NCBI GenBank assembly: GCA_963678705.1
Contig: OY783219.1
Location: forward strand, 7,502,001 to 7,566,000
Source of the DNA: Panorpa germanica
Lineage: Eukaryota; Arthropoda; Insecta; Mecoptera; Panorpidae
Length of the DNA: 64,000 bases
Direction: 5' to 3'
The first letter of the stretch is position 1; every line of letters begins with the position of its first letter. Both the position numbers and the translations under genes were made by a program. This document shows positions 47,371 to 60,380 of the stretch, one piece after another. The notes beneath the pieces are model-generated. The model saw only the letters and a list, made by a program, of their open reading frames with translations. It was not told the DNA's origin and ran no database searches.

Positions 47371-48171
47371 AAAAAGCTAGATGTTGTACCCCACCCCCCT
47401 AAGACCCCACTGCGCACGCCCTTGGAAACGTATACGTACATAATTCTAGTGATCAGGCAATGTCTGTATCTAGTTTGTTAGCAACATTACCTAACACGTC
47501 CGCCTGATGGTTTATCAGTATTTCAGATATTTGATTCTGATTATATCCATGTTGCACATTCAACTTTAACAGTAATACGTATCACGATAACAAAAAACCA
47601 TAGGCGTCCCTAAAAAAAACCAGGTGGGGGTGAAATGTTATTTTATATATTCCCTAAATATTTCGTTAATTTCTTGAACTGGTGTAAATTTAGGATTTTA
47701 TTTATGGGAGTCACGAAAGTGCCCCTTTTTTCCGACGTCTTTGTGTTTAATATACAACTAGTCTCAGCTGTTCTCTAGTTCACCACGATAAACAGCCAAC
47801 CGCCCATAATAACATTAGGCGTAAATAGAAACTAATTACTAAACATAGATGGAGCTACTGCCACTGCTACGTTGGATTCAGCTCGCGAAGGGTGAAAATA
47901 TACTTCAACCTGTAAACACTAGTAGGAACCTGTAATGGAGTTCACAATTAATCTTTGTTTGGTAATTAAGCAGTCGATTATGTATAATGGAATGGATTTT
48001 CTATTTATTGATAATTATAAGGTAGAACCTGAGTGAATGCAAGGTGATGCAGTTATTTGATTATTCGAAATGTATAAATTTAGCAAAAAATTAATTCTAT
48101 GAAAAATTTCAATGTTTCTTTTTATACATTATTATGCAAAATATATATTTTATCAAAAAACTATTTATGTA
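47371..48171. other. No gene recognised
   Basis: Slightly GC-richer at 47390-47430 and 47855-47940. No supported ORF. Confidence 0.35.
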
Positions 48172-48905
48172 AAAGTTGTAGAACGTTGAAAATTCTTTTA
48201 AATGATGTATAATTTGTTTGTATACTATAATAGGTTTAAAAGATATGGGCGAATTTGTAAACGCATGCACTCGTTGTTCAATGTCATCCGCACTAATTTT
48301 CAGTAAAGTGCTCTACTTTACAGCGGCGTAGCTCAATATATATCAGATATACAAAAAAATGTAGTTCTCATAAATTGTAGAAAATTGAGTCCTCTATCAG
48401 ATTGATAATAACTATTTTTATCTTAGGACGCACTGGTAAGGAGATATTGCAAAATCAAAAATACACTTTTAACCGCCATTTTCATAAGCATAAAGATTTA
48501 AGCTGATAAACAAAATATTTGGAAACAGCAAAAGTTAGTCAAAATGTTTGTTTACCAGCTTGCTGCTCAGTCCGAATTTTGGATTTGGCACTTTTACTTA
48601 ATTTTTAATCCGTAATAGGTAGAAAACTGAAATTTCAAATGTGTATTCCGATCTAATTTTTTTGTGATCTTGAAATTAAAAAATTAAAGAAAGTGGCATT
48701 GAAAAATTGGGTATCTAATTAATGAAAAAAAAAGAATTTAAAAAATTTGATAAGGATGCACGATGGCTATTTTAGCGAATGTAAAAATTGAGTTAGAAAG
48801 TTGAAATTTAAAATGTATGCTTACTTTGGTAATAAATTAAAAATCGAATAAGAAAAGCTGAATTTTTGAAACTTTCTTTGGTTTTGTTAATGAAATGAAT
48901 AAGTT
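48172..48905 (+). repeat. Dispersed repeat (27436-type block plus family J block)
   Basis: The first 290 bases match 27436-27715. 48545-48900 resembles 23560-23990 (ACTTTxxATCGxTAATAGxTAGAAA, AATTxAAATxTGTATxC, then TTGGTAA-AAATTxAAATCGAA). This suggests that both blocks belong to one element of at least 700 bases. Confidence 0.5.
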
Positions 48906-49092
48906 ATTTTTAAGATTAAAGAATAAACTATGTTAAAAATTATTTGTAGCATATATGTATACATATCATAGTTAATTATAAGGCCTTTTCCCACTCGCTC
49001 TTTTTAGTTTTAATTTATGGTTTTAACCTTAAATAAACTTGTGAAATAATACGTCAGTAATATACCTTATTTTGTAATAATTACTATCGTTA

Positions 49093-49412
49093 TCTTAATA
49101 TATATAAATTACGTGTCACATGTTTGTCCGAGTTTGTCTGCGATGGACTCCTAAACTACTTAACCGATCTTAATCAAATTTGTACACCGTGTGCAGTTTG
49201 ATCTAACTTGAAAGATAGGATAGCTTACATCTCAATTTATTTATCTTATTGCAAATTATTTGTCTATTAATTATCTGTATATGACATATGACATCTGGCG
49301 ACGATGATGGCGACATCTGTTGACTAGATTGAGTAAATATTCAATAGATGGCGCTATGTAATGTAATATGACAAAACCGTTAGTCACAGCAACGCGTGGC
49401 CGGGACAGCTAG
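49093..49412 (+). mobile_element. Helitron-like non-autonomous element, copy 2
   Basis: Starts TCTTAATATATATAAATTAC after A and ends GCGTGGCCGGGACAGCTAG before T. Homologous over its length to 11570-11909, but with a single copy of the 25-base unit. 320 bases, non-coding. Confidence 0.52.
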
Positions 49413-50814
49413 TTTAATATAAAATATTGTATTTACCCCCCATCACACACTTGATCCACATGTCATGCACTACTGCACGAATCGTCCAACAATGGAAGGT
49501 TTTATACTTGAAAGTTTCTTTATTTACTTGAAAGATTTACTTGAAACAGTGTCAGTGTCAATAATATCAACAAATTAATAAAATAAATTTGAAACTTGCC
49601 ATGTCAATCTTCCAATATTTGACTCTAAGGCTTTACTCATACGCAAGCATTAAATTAAAGATATTTGTGTATTAATTAGCTTTGTTCCTCAGAACTGATT
49701 TTATAATACATTTAGAAATCTACATATATTTATATAACACCATTATAAAGTAATAATAAATCCACAATTTTACTCAGAGTGTATATTAATTAATTAAACC
49801 ACTTATTTATAATCTTAAATACTTTGAAACAAAACTCGATTAGCTGTTATCTCATCTATATTACCCATCATGCATCGCAAGCGCAACCTATCGTATCGTT
49901 ATTTGAAAATAATTAAAATCGAGTGTCTAATTTTACCTTTAAAACGGTTCGCTGGTTTGCGTATCCGGATACGTGTAAAGTCTATTAGTAGATTGATGAG
50001 AGGGATGGTTCCCTAAATTACTAAACCATTCCCCTAAATTTCAACCAGAAATTCACCCCTTTCACCGGTGTCAAACACAGGTTCCCAATTCCAAAACACC
50101 CGGGAGCATGTATTTGCTCTTATCCTCCTATGTAGAATAGATGGATATAGAGAACACTGTACTTCAGAGATGGCGAACGTTTTTATCTATGCGTGCTAGA
50201 ACTTACAAATGATATTTAGCTGTGATATATACAAATGTAGTAATGTCGAATAGCCTGATTACAATTTGAGTAAGATTAATCGAAGCACGTTCTAAGCCAC
50301 AGGTAAAAAATATATTTGTCCTCCGAAATTCGTATTTTAAAACTTAAGTTTATGGGGTGGGCTAATGCATTTTACTTCTGAAACTTTCGCCTCCGTTTTT
50401 GATCCAAAATGCCTTCGAAACGGATACTCTTTTCTGTCCGTAAGTCACCCTATATCGTCCAAATGACGATTCCTATTCTAGGTCAAGTTCTAGAATATCG
50501 TATTCTAGTTTTATAAGCTTTGGATCCAAATTGTTTGTAGAGGAACTGTCAATTATTGTAAGTTTTATTAAAACATATTAAAAAATTAATCGTGTATATA
50601 AAAATTAACTTTTAAATTAGATACATGTAACATTTTACTTAAGCGAAAACAAAAAATATTTATTCTAAAAAGGTAGAAATGTTGCCTAATTTTTATACTT
50701 AACAAGCTTTTAATCTTTATGAAGGTTTTTGGAGATTCTGTAGTTTGAAATAGAAAGTTTTATGATTTTATTAATTTTATAAAGCTCAGTATAGAAATAA
50801 ACGAACTCTCAGTT
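49413..50814. other. No gene recognised
   Basis: Moderately GC-richer at 49960-50130 and 50380-50480. No supported ORF and no recognised repeat. Confidence 0.35.
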
Positions 50815-50975
50815 TCCTTTTTCTTCTTCCTTCCCTGTCTCCTCTCAGCAAATCCACTATCAATCCTAAACTCGTGTTCCCCTCATATGCACACCCTCGC
50901 CTCTATTTTTTCCCAATATCTATTTGCCTTCTCCCAACTCCCATTCCGAATATCATTTAATTCTTATAAAGGTCT
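50815..50975 (-). mobile_element. LINE (family T) C-terminal fragment, heavily decayed
   Basis: The minus strand reads NGSWEKANRYWEKIEARVC, then a stop. It aligns to LGNEEKGNRYWEKSEERKC of the 31683 copy. Purine-rich on this strand like the other copies. Confidence 0.6.
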
Positions 50976-51897
50976 TCCTAAGATTATGTAATTTAAAATA
51001 GAAAGTTTTACAGTTCTATTAATCCGATAAAGCTCATTTTAAAGTTGGAATAGAAATAAAATATGTTACAAAACGTATGCAATATGTAAAAGGTAAACTT
51101 TTTTCATTCAATTAAACGAAAATATACTTAATTTTGTTTAGCATATAAAAAATACAAGAGAGAAGGAAATATGGCGGAGAATGAATGAATGGAGAAGTTC
51201 TAGAAAGCTCAAAATGGACCCCCTGTACACTAGCAAGTTAAAATCTTTAATACGCTTGCAATAGGTTATCCATCCTTGCTTACTGTTAAAGTCTATAGGA
51301 TAGTCTACACTGAGTAGAGTCTACCGCTGAAACAGCTATGGCTACTCCCCCTAAACTGTTGCAGCACTGACAGTTGCTAAAATGTTACCGCCGGAATTAG
51401 TTTCGGTTGGATAAGTAAACAAATAGGAGAATGTTTAATAGAATCTTTGATGGGAGGTGAAAAGAGGGGTGCTGGATGTGGAGACCTCGATACGCAATTA
51501 AGAGAGATTGGAAACTTCCACTCTTCATCAAAAAGAATCTTAAAAGAATACACTGCCAAATGGAAATCATTATCTATAAATAATTCTTCACTTTGACTAA
51601 TTTTTTTATGTAAAATCATCTTAAATATATGTAACTGCGTTTAGCTGACAAACACCTCCTAAAGAAAAGGTCGATAGTTATTTGTTATTACTTTTTAAAA
51701 CTTTAAAAATTAAAAACATATTTTCATAAAAAATAATATATAAATTTACGGTGTAATATTAAAATCTACATCTAAGGAGAATTTTTTAAAGTAAACAAAA
51801 AAATATAAATTATGAGAGTAAAAGCTCTTTTTAAATTTACTTTACTTAAAACTGATTGAAATATATTTCTTATTCGAGATGTAGGAGTATGTCAAAG

Positions 51898-51898
<1 letters not shown>
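50976..51898. other. No gene recognised
   Basis: An 80-codon minus frame at 51377-51619 has no motif, no splice context and no homologous copy. Confidence 0.35.

Positions 51899-51958
<60 letters not shown>
51899..51958. repeat. (TA)n microsatellite
   Basis: About 60 bases of TA followed by GTGTGTATA. Confidence 0.96.
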
Positions 51959-51964
<6 letters not shown>

Positions 51965-52798
51965 ATAACATCCTTTCAAATATATTAAAGTCTTGAGACT
52001 ACAGATAAATAAATTATATGTTATATAAATATTTTAGTACAAAATATTTTAATTTATTTAGTTTTCTAAATAAGATGTTGGTTTCTTAATCTTTGATATA
52101 AAGTACCACAGTAAAATTAATTTAAACTAAATATTACATTTTCTTCTTTCGTAAATAACAAATTTTGGTAAGCACAGTTAAATATAAATGCTGTTGATGT
52201 TAGGTTATTAAAATCCATTATGTATTTCTCTGGGTGCACCTTCTATTACCTTTCTTAGATGCTCCAACTCTGCATCTATTACGGACCTTACACTTTAACC
52301 GCTTTACAAATAAACCTGTTATAAAATTTATACCAGGCATAAAGCCCGTCCGGACAGGCATATTACCAGTTTATACCTGGTATTAATTTTTTAACAGATA
52401 TGTTTGTAAGGCAGTAATACTTTATAACCTTTACTGGCTTCTGATTAAAAATGCAAGTATAAACTATGGAATATTAAACCATTTTTTTCAATTATTTTAC
52501 TAAATAAATAGTAGTCAGAGTCAAGCATCAATGCTCTCGACAACTTGTGTCGTCAATTTAAATTGTAATTACGCTTACAAACAATTTTAACTTTCACAAA
52601 ACCCATATTAGCGACGTCTACACACCCGTCTGCCCGTACTACACTTTTTTAAAAAGTATTGTTTTTGAGTTAGTCGTCATTGAAAAGATTTCCAGAAGTT
52701 TTTAAGGACATAATGATTTGAACAATTAATAAAATACAACCTTGGGCTTATAGAAGTATCTTTCATATTTATTAATACTACTGGGTTCTAAAAAACGA
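51959..52798. other. No gene recognised
   Basis: AT-rich. The TTTATACCAGG/ACCAGTTTATACC repeats at 52330-52385 form a small imperfect inverted/direct set. Confidence 0.35.
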
Positions 52799-52960
52799 AA
52801 TGGGCTTGTGAACCATGTCCTAATTTTTATAAAACTGTACAATATATTGATAAAGTTGTCTATCAGGACCTAAAATATCCAATTATTTTTTAAAAAGTTG
52901 CAATATTATAGAAGATACTATCATTAAAGAGAAGTATCAAAGTTATATTTAGCGGGGTCG
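52799..52960 (-). mobile_element. Family A MITE, 3'-end fragment
   Basis: AATGGGCTTGTGAACCATGT, then TTATAAAACTGTACAATATA and CAATTATTTTTTAAAAAGTT match the reverse complement of the family A right end. It breaks off near 52960, 25 bases before a complete copy in the opposite orientation. Confidence 0.7.
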
Positions 52961-52982
52961 TTTATCTCATCAAGTTTTTTAT

Positions 52983-53567
52983 AATGGGTCCTCATTTTTT
53001 AGTGGTCGATTTTTCAATTGTTGATTGAAATTGATGTTAATAAATGTGTATTGGCGTGTCTATTTTAATAAATATTTAAATGTTAACGGATATATAGCAA
53101 TTAAAAGTTTGAATTGTAGTTTTAGCGCTAGAGATGGTCGGCCATTTGTATGACGTGAAATGCATTTTAATGTCAGTTATTTGTTGAGTAGGTCAGTGCT
53201 GTGGTAATGTTTTGTAGCTGTTGGTAGTCAAATAACCAAGTCAACTCAAAGAGTAATAAGTTTTTATTTTATTTAACCCTGCTACGGCAGACAAAATATT
53301 GGAATATTATTGTTCCTTGAAATAGCTGTAAATAATATTTGAAATTTTGATATATATAGCAGAAATTTATGAGCTGTAAGGTTGGCAGTGGTTGTGATGT
53401 CACATGCATTTGGAATGTGTACAACGTTGAATCCCTTTAATAATTAAAGAGACAAAATGACTTTTTTTTAATTGTTAATATCTCTTAACATATAAGGAGT
53501 TATTAAAAAATAATTGAACATTTGAGGTTCTAGTTATAGAAATTAAGACATAGGACGCAGGCCCATT
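52983..53567 (+). mobile_element. Family A MITE, copy 6
   Basis: AATGGGTCCTCATTTTTTAG (a few bases of the terminus deleted) to CATAGGACGCAGGCCCATT. The right part has a deletion between GAGGTTCTAG and TTATAGAAATT. 585 bases. Its right end lies 219 bases left of the CA10-like exon donor at 53786. Confidence 0.85.
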
Positions 53568-53786
53568 ATGGTTCTAAAAATTTATTCACAATTATTTCTT
53601 CTGTGATGTCATATGCAGATCTAAAACAAGCGGCAAAATTGAAATTCAAATTTGATACAGCTATAACACGGTCAACTTTTGGATATTTAAAAATATAAAA
53701 ACGCCAATACTTATACATATATTAATTCAATAAAAAATGAACAAACCGACCCATTGGACATAATTTAAATAGAAACAAGATCTTAC

Positions 53787-53941
53787 CTGTTGTTTGGTAA
53801 TGTAGATAGGCTTGTTTAACACGATCCACGTGACAGTCTCATGACATGCTGGCGCCGTTGTTGATCCTTCATACGTCATGTAATGTTCCGTTTCCGGTAG
53901 AAGCCCTCTGATGGACAATCGTCGTACTGGTGCTTCATCAC
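53787..53941 (-). CDS. CA10: Carbonic anhydrase-related protein 10-like, internal exon with conserved CA core motif
   Basis: The acceptor ends CTGTAG and the donor is GTAAGA. The exon is 155 bases, starting in phase 1 and ending in phase 0, and gives 51 full codons. The peptide holds the most conserved part of the alpha-CA domain: LLPE near residues 13-16, then YMTYEGSTTAPACHETVTWI, then VLNKPIYIT near the end. In catalytic CAs this region carries the Thr199/Thr200 active-site wall and the TPP...E-VTWIVL strand. Here TTAPAC replaces TTPP, and the Cys sits where secreted CAs form a disulfide. The NKP-x-YIT ending is typical of CA10/CA11. The open frame running left past the donor is intronic read-through. 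This exon alone identifies the family. Confidence 0.93.
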
Positions 53942-54659
53942 CTACAGATAACATAATAAGATTAGCCGAGACATTAGTAGAAACACTAGAACCAGAGAAT
54001 TCTGTCATGGACTAATGGCATTCAAGCAAAACCACAATAACAATAACTAGTGAAGCGAGAACGATATTCTATTGTGTACAGTCAGTGAAGATGGACAGAA
54101 CTGTGCACCGCAACAATAGGAAGGAACAATTGTTGAAGATCGAGTGATGTGTACACAAATGTAAACGTGAGGAACTCTTGGAATTAATCGGTTTCTTAGC
54201 AGTGGATAAGATTAGCATTGGTGTTAAATTATTACAATCATAAATCTCAGAAATGTGTCTTTGAAATCATTTAGAGCCGGTTGCTGAACTATGGTTATTC
54301 TAAAGTCGAATTCAAAGATATTTATCAAACGAATGTTTTTACAATAATTAATTTTAATAACAATATGTCTTATAATAATGTATTGTCCTTTGTCTTGCGT
54401 ATTTACCATGGTGAAATTTTAAATACAAAAAAATATGTATATGTCTATGTTGTGTATAGCATAGCCTAGAGGATTGTGTCTTTCGGTAGTCTATATTTGA
54501 TTTTGAAGAGTAGGCTATCGTGTGTGTATAACTAATGGAGTAAATTTGAATGTAATCTTTCAAGATTACGGCATGAATAATTAAATGATGCTAATAAACA
54601 AAATATTCGATAGAAGTGAAAATTGATTTATATAAATATTGATATCATCAAGTACTCAC
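53942..54659 (-). other. 0.7-kb intron of the CA10-like gene
   Basis: It has a GTGAGT donor and a CTGTAG acceptor. It is the only intron here with no recognised mobile element. Short ORFs inside it on both strands have no coding support. Confidence 0.8.
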
Positions 54660-54726
54660 CGCCAAATTGTATTTTATCTAATTGTTCTGTTAGGACTCGT
54701 AGTTCTGGATTGGATAGATCTCCAAG
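54660..54726 (-). CDS. CA10: Carbonic anhydrase-related protein 10-like, internal exon
   Basis: The acceptor TTTTTTTCCAG and donor GTGAGT bracket 67 bases: 22 codons plus one base (phase 1). The peptide LGDLSNPELRVLTEQLDK then IQFG continues directly from the LLLQ end of the exon at 61519-61424. The final G joins GT of the next exon to make a glycine codon. The segment matches the variable loop after the central strand in CA-related proteins (the SNP-x-L helix region). Splice-phase agreement on both sides is strong evidence that these are exons of one transcript. The intron to the next exon is only about 718 bases, the shortest in the gene here. Confidence 0.88.
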
Positions 54727-55146
54727 CTGGAAAAAAATTATATCGTTAGTTGATTATAATTAGAGTTACAATTTTAAGAAACCTGTTAACCTCAGTTACG
54801 TGTATTTAAGGTTTATCTAACATAATAAAATTTACTTGTTATGTAAACAATTTTATCTTATATATATATACAACGTCTTGTGACATATTATAATAACCTT
54901 TATATGCAGGGTGTTTGGTAGCAAGGTGGAAAACCTTAAGAGAATGATAGTTGACACCATTTAGAATATTTTAAACCATACATGTCTTAGGCGAAGTCTG
55001 ATTATTTATTTTTTACTGCTATTTTTATAAAAACACAATTTCTGACAGTTAAATGCCAACAGTGTCCCAATTTAAGTTGGTATGTTAATTGTTTTATTTG
55101 TTGGCGTTTGTCCTACACTAATAAATCAAGTTCCAATCATCTGTGT

Positions 55147-55428
55147 TCCATTATTTATTTACTTATTTGCCTTGACTTTTATTCATCATAGCCACCATCA
55201 AACATTTTTTATACATCTTTAACATTATATAATTCTATTTTACAAATTTTTAAATATTTAAATAATTCACTAATTAATTTTGAATCACTAAATTTCACAT
55301 ATCACACATCACACATAAAAATTTAGTATTAACAGGAAAAGTTTTATTCACATCTTATATTTCACTATTGAATTTTGATCTTTCTAAACTATAATTTATG
55401 CATTCAAATATAATATGATCCAAAATTT
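55147..55428 (-). mobile_element. RNase H LINE, 3' end, copy 3
   Basis: Minus-oriented match to 40439-40700: the TTATTTGCCTTGACTTTTAT tail, CACCATCAAACATTTTTTAT and TGAATTTTGATCTTTCTAAA. A 25-base insertion of CACATATCACACATCACACA type lies at 55295-55320. Truncated at the 5' side. Confidence 0.82.
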
Positions 55429-55562
55429 CAAAGGCCTATATTTTCTAAACTAAGCTATGTAAGTTTACACAAAACTATCAGAAGACTTTAAATAAAAAGC
55501 AAAATGGATCCCATACCTTGAAACTGGTATAAGTAGCCTAATTTGGAAATTATAGGGCTTTG
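55429..55562. repeat. Uninterrupted copy of the 5641/6108 repeat (empty site)
   Basis: TATTTTCTAAACTAAGC, AAAACTATCAG, GACTTTAAATAAAAAG and ACCTTGAAACTGG match both flanks of the family B MITE at 5712-6103, with one TTAA (55488-55491) where the insert lies at the other locus. Confidence 0.78.
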
Positions 55563-56572
55563 AAAAGTCATCAGGAAAGTAATTACAAAATAGGCTACTA
55601 AGTTTTAATGGTAATTTAAAGTTTTAACCTAAAATATTAGTTTCAGTTTGTGAAATATAAAGAAATAAAATTAATTATAATAAATATAATAATTTATATT
55701 AAATAAAGATAATAATTATTACAAAAGAATGTAAATTATTGTTACATGATTGCACAAGTACATTTAAGGTTAAAATCTTAAATTAAAATAAAAACAGTGA
55801 GTGGGAATGAAGCTTAAAGAGCAAATTTTGTTATGTTAAATAATAATTAATAAAATTATACGTTTTGTGCAAATTACCAAACAAGGGCTAATTTTGTATA
55901 AATATTTTTTTTGAATTTAATATTATAATATATGCACCAGTACAAGAATTTTAAAATGTTATATATCCAACTTATTAAATCAATATTATTTTAATTTTTG
56001 AACTTTAGTATAAACTTAAGTTTATTAAAACAAAAAATAATATAAAATTAAAGCAACATGATGGCTCGAACATTATTTCCATAGATATTACAAAGACATA
56101 CCCTCAGTGTCGAGCGTGAGAGTGGGTTTATGAGAGGGAGAGTGGAGGAAAGGGTGTAACCATTCCTCCCTAGTCTCGGTAGGTAACTGCTTACACATTG
56201 CATAATCGGATTAATATTATTAAAACTTTATAAGAGACAAATATATTTAAAAACTTGTTCGGGATTTACATAATGACCTAACCGTCACTTGCAGCTTTTG
56301 TCAAGTTGAGCTTTTTGTAGACATTGTTTTTATAAGGGAGCTTTTAAATAGAAATTTATAATTTTTATAATAAACTTTAGTTTAGATGGTTAGATAGGTT
56401 GGTAAGTGTATGAGTATATTACAAGTTAATGCGTTCTGGATTAAGAACTTAATAAAAATATAAAGTTAAGTTTATGGGAAATACATTAAAAGTATACATG
56501 CATTTAGAAAGAAGCTAATAATAATTGAAAAGTTAATTATATGAGTTTACCGAACAATTTTTTAATTTGCAA

Positions 56573-57229
56573 TTTTTTAAGAATTTTTCCTGAGAAGACT
56601 TTTAAATGTATTATTATAAAAATGTGTACACATATTATGGTCACTTTTAACTGTATTTTAACATTTTTGTAATTGTAAAAATAATAATTTTAAAGCTGCT
56701 ATAACTGATCTCTAGGAGCTCCTCGCAAGAAAGGCATCTTGCGGTGACCGCGATATCTCTGGACTAAATCATCTTAAATGAAAAAACCAAACGGATTTTC
56801 GTTAAAGTAATGTATAATCTAGTAATAAGTCGAAGCAATAATCAATATAATTTATTTTGAAAAAATGGCGGCTTTTTAAAAAAAAATCGATTTTGGACCA
56901 AAATTTTGGCTTTAAATTGTTTATAAAAACAAAGATATTTATTGGTGAGCAGAAACCTTTGATTAATTACTAAAAAATATACTTAAGAAACTTGTGTTAA
57001 AATTTGAGACTGATCGGTTCAGCCGTTTCCGAGAAATCTTGGTCACCGACTTTAAAAACACAGTTTTCAGAAAAACGTATTTATAGTTTCAAATGCTTTG
57101 TTTTTCAACTTACATAACTTCAAAAATAATAGTCGGATTTACTTGAAATTTTCTAAATGTGTACTTAAATGTATGTAAATTACGAGCATATATATATTTT
57201 TTAAATTCCAACTGTATATAACCCCTTAA
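56573..57229 (-). mobile_element. Family D TTAA-type MITE, copy 3
   Basis: In minus orientation it starts at the TTAA of 57226-57229 with GGGGTTATATACAGTT and covers the interior blocks (TCGGTGACCAAGATTTCTC and the GCTCC block). At the far end it stops at AAGTCTTCTCAGGAAAAATT without the second terminus. Confidence 0.78.
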
Positions 57230-57880
57230 GTATTACGAAATTAAAATCATTAAAATATTGTAAAAAATATCTGATTAGGTTTCATAGTTAAAAAATATTA
57301 TCACTCTACAAATCATCCCAATTCAAAACAATTATTTTACTATAACTAAATACAATAACACCGAAGTAAACAGTTACTTCACAAAGTAATTACTATATCT
57401 ATTCAATAACATAACAAGGCTGTTATTGCGGCTGTCGCAATGGTTATCTACTTTACCGACGTGTTTTCCTACCATGATTAAATTATCATTTTCTAACAAT
57501 CTCTAATCATTCCTCGACTGTCTCCAAACTGTCTCTGGGCTGTCATGCTCACAGTTGTCTCTGGGACTATCGTCTATTGATTTAAACCCACAAACCTATT
57601 TTACACGCTATTGTTGAATCATTCAATTATATTCAGATCATAATTACAGCTAAGTTTTCAATTTCGCACGACTACGTGGAAATCGACGATACTGTTAAAG
57701 TATTGGGCCAGCGCTGTTTATCGCGGGTGGTACATCACCCAATTACTAGATAGTAACATAGAATTATACAAAGAAATAAAACAGTGAATAAGTGTTTATT
57801 AATTAATTTTAAGCATAACCACAAATTGATAATACACTAAGGTGCTCCTTATTTTTCAAACTCGTTATTTTAAACATCAC

Positions 57881-59872
<1,992 letters not shown>

Positions 59873-60380
59873 TAATCCGGTCAATTTAAACATAAAAATA
59901 GTGGTCAAATAACAAAAATTCCCGGAGAACCAAATATTGGTGGAGAGCTGAGGTTTACCATTACAAATAATGTTTTAAAAATCCCCATCGATTCTATGTG
60001 TGCTTCAAAAGTTATTCGGGGTCAAAGGTCAAAATTTGAGGTTTTCTCTCGAAACGGTGAGTTTTATCAAAAAAAAACCTTATATCAAAGTTGTAGATCT
60101 TAAAATTCTCTACAAAAATGGTTCATATGATTTTTTTCTTAAGAGTTACCATTCCTGAGATATCGCATTATACATGATATGCTTACATTTCCACGCCACC
60201 TGAGATGTAGTGTACTCGGCGCGTTTTTTTTTACCGTGGTTTGCTCTGTAGGCCTACTCCACTAGGTTTTTTTGTGATAAAACTTACCGTTTTCGAGAAA
60301 AATGGTAAACCCCAGCTCTCCACCAATATTTGGCTCTCCGGCAATTTTTGTTATTTTAAATGTCTATATTGACCGGGCTA
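59873..60380. mobile_element. 504-bp MITE with TA target site
   Basis: TA at 59873-59874 and 60379-60380. Left TIR ATCCGGTCAATTTAAACAT, right reverse complement GCCCGGTCAATATAGACAT. Both continue through AAATAACAAAAATT-CCGGAG, CCAAATATTGGTGGAGAGCT and GGTTTACCATT, about 100-bp arms. No ORF. The TA target suggests the Tc1/mariner class. Confidence 0.82.

Larger units (their letters stand above)
32657..53786 (-). other. 21.1-kb intron of the CA10-like gene
   Basis: It is bounded by the GTAAGA donor and the TTCCAG acceptor of the two flanking exons, which agree in phase. It is stuffed with inserts in both orientations: a mariner-type foldback, LINE 3' ends, an RNase H LINE end, Harbinger and mariner fragments, a Helitron-like element, MITE families A, C, D and I, and several (TA)n tracts. 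No further exon of this or another gene was recognised inside it. Confidence 0.8.

Noticed and set aside
53727..53786. Extension of the core exon past KQQ
   Set aside because: A GTAAGA donor ends the exon and the next exon (LHALRR...) continues the family alignment exactly.
53942..54008. Methionine start MTEFSGSS upstream of the 155-base exon
   Set aside because: It is intron sequence before a CTGTAG acceptor. The phase-1 junction with the exon at 54726-54660 explains the coding start.
54905..55140. Complete DNA transposon starting GCAGGGTGTTTGG
   Set aside because: Only one terminus-like motif is visible. No matching inverted end or second copy.
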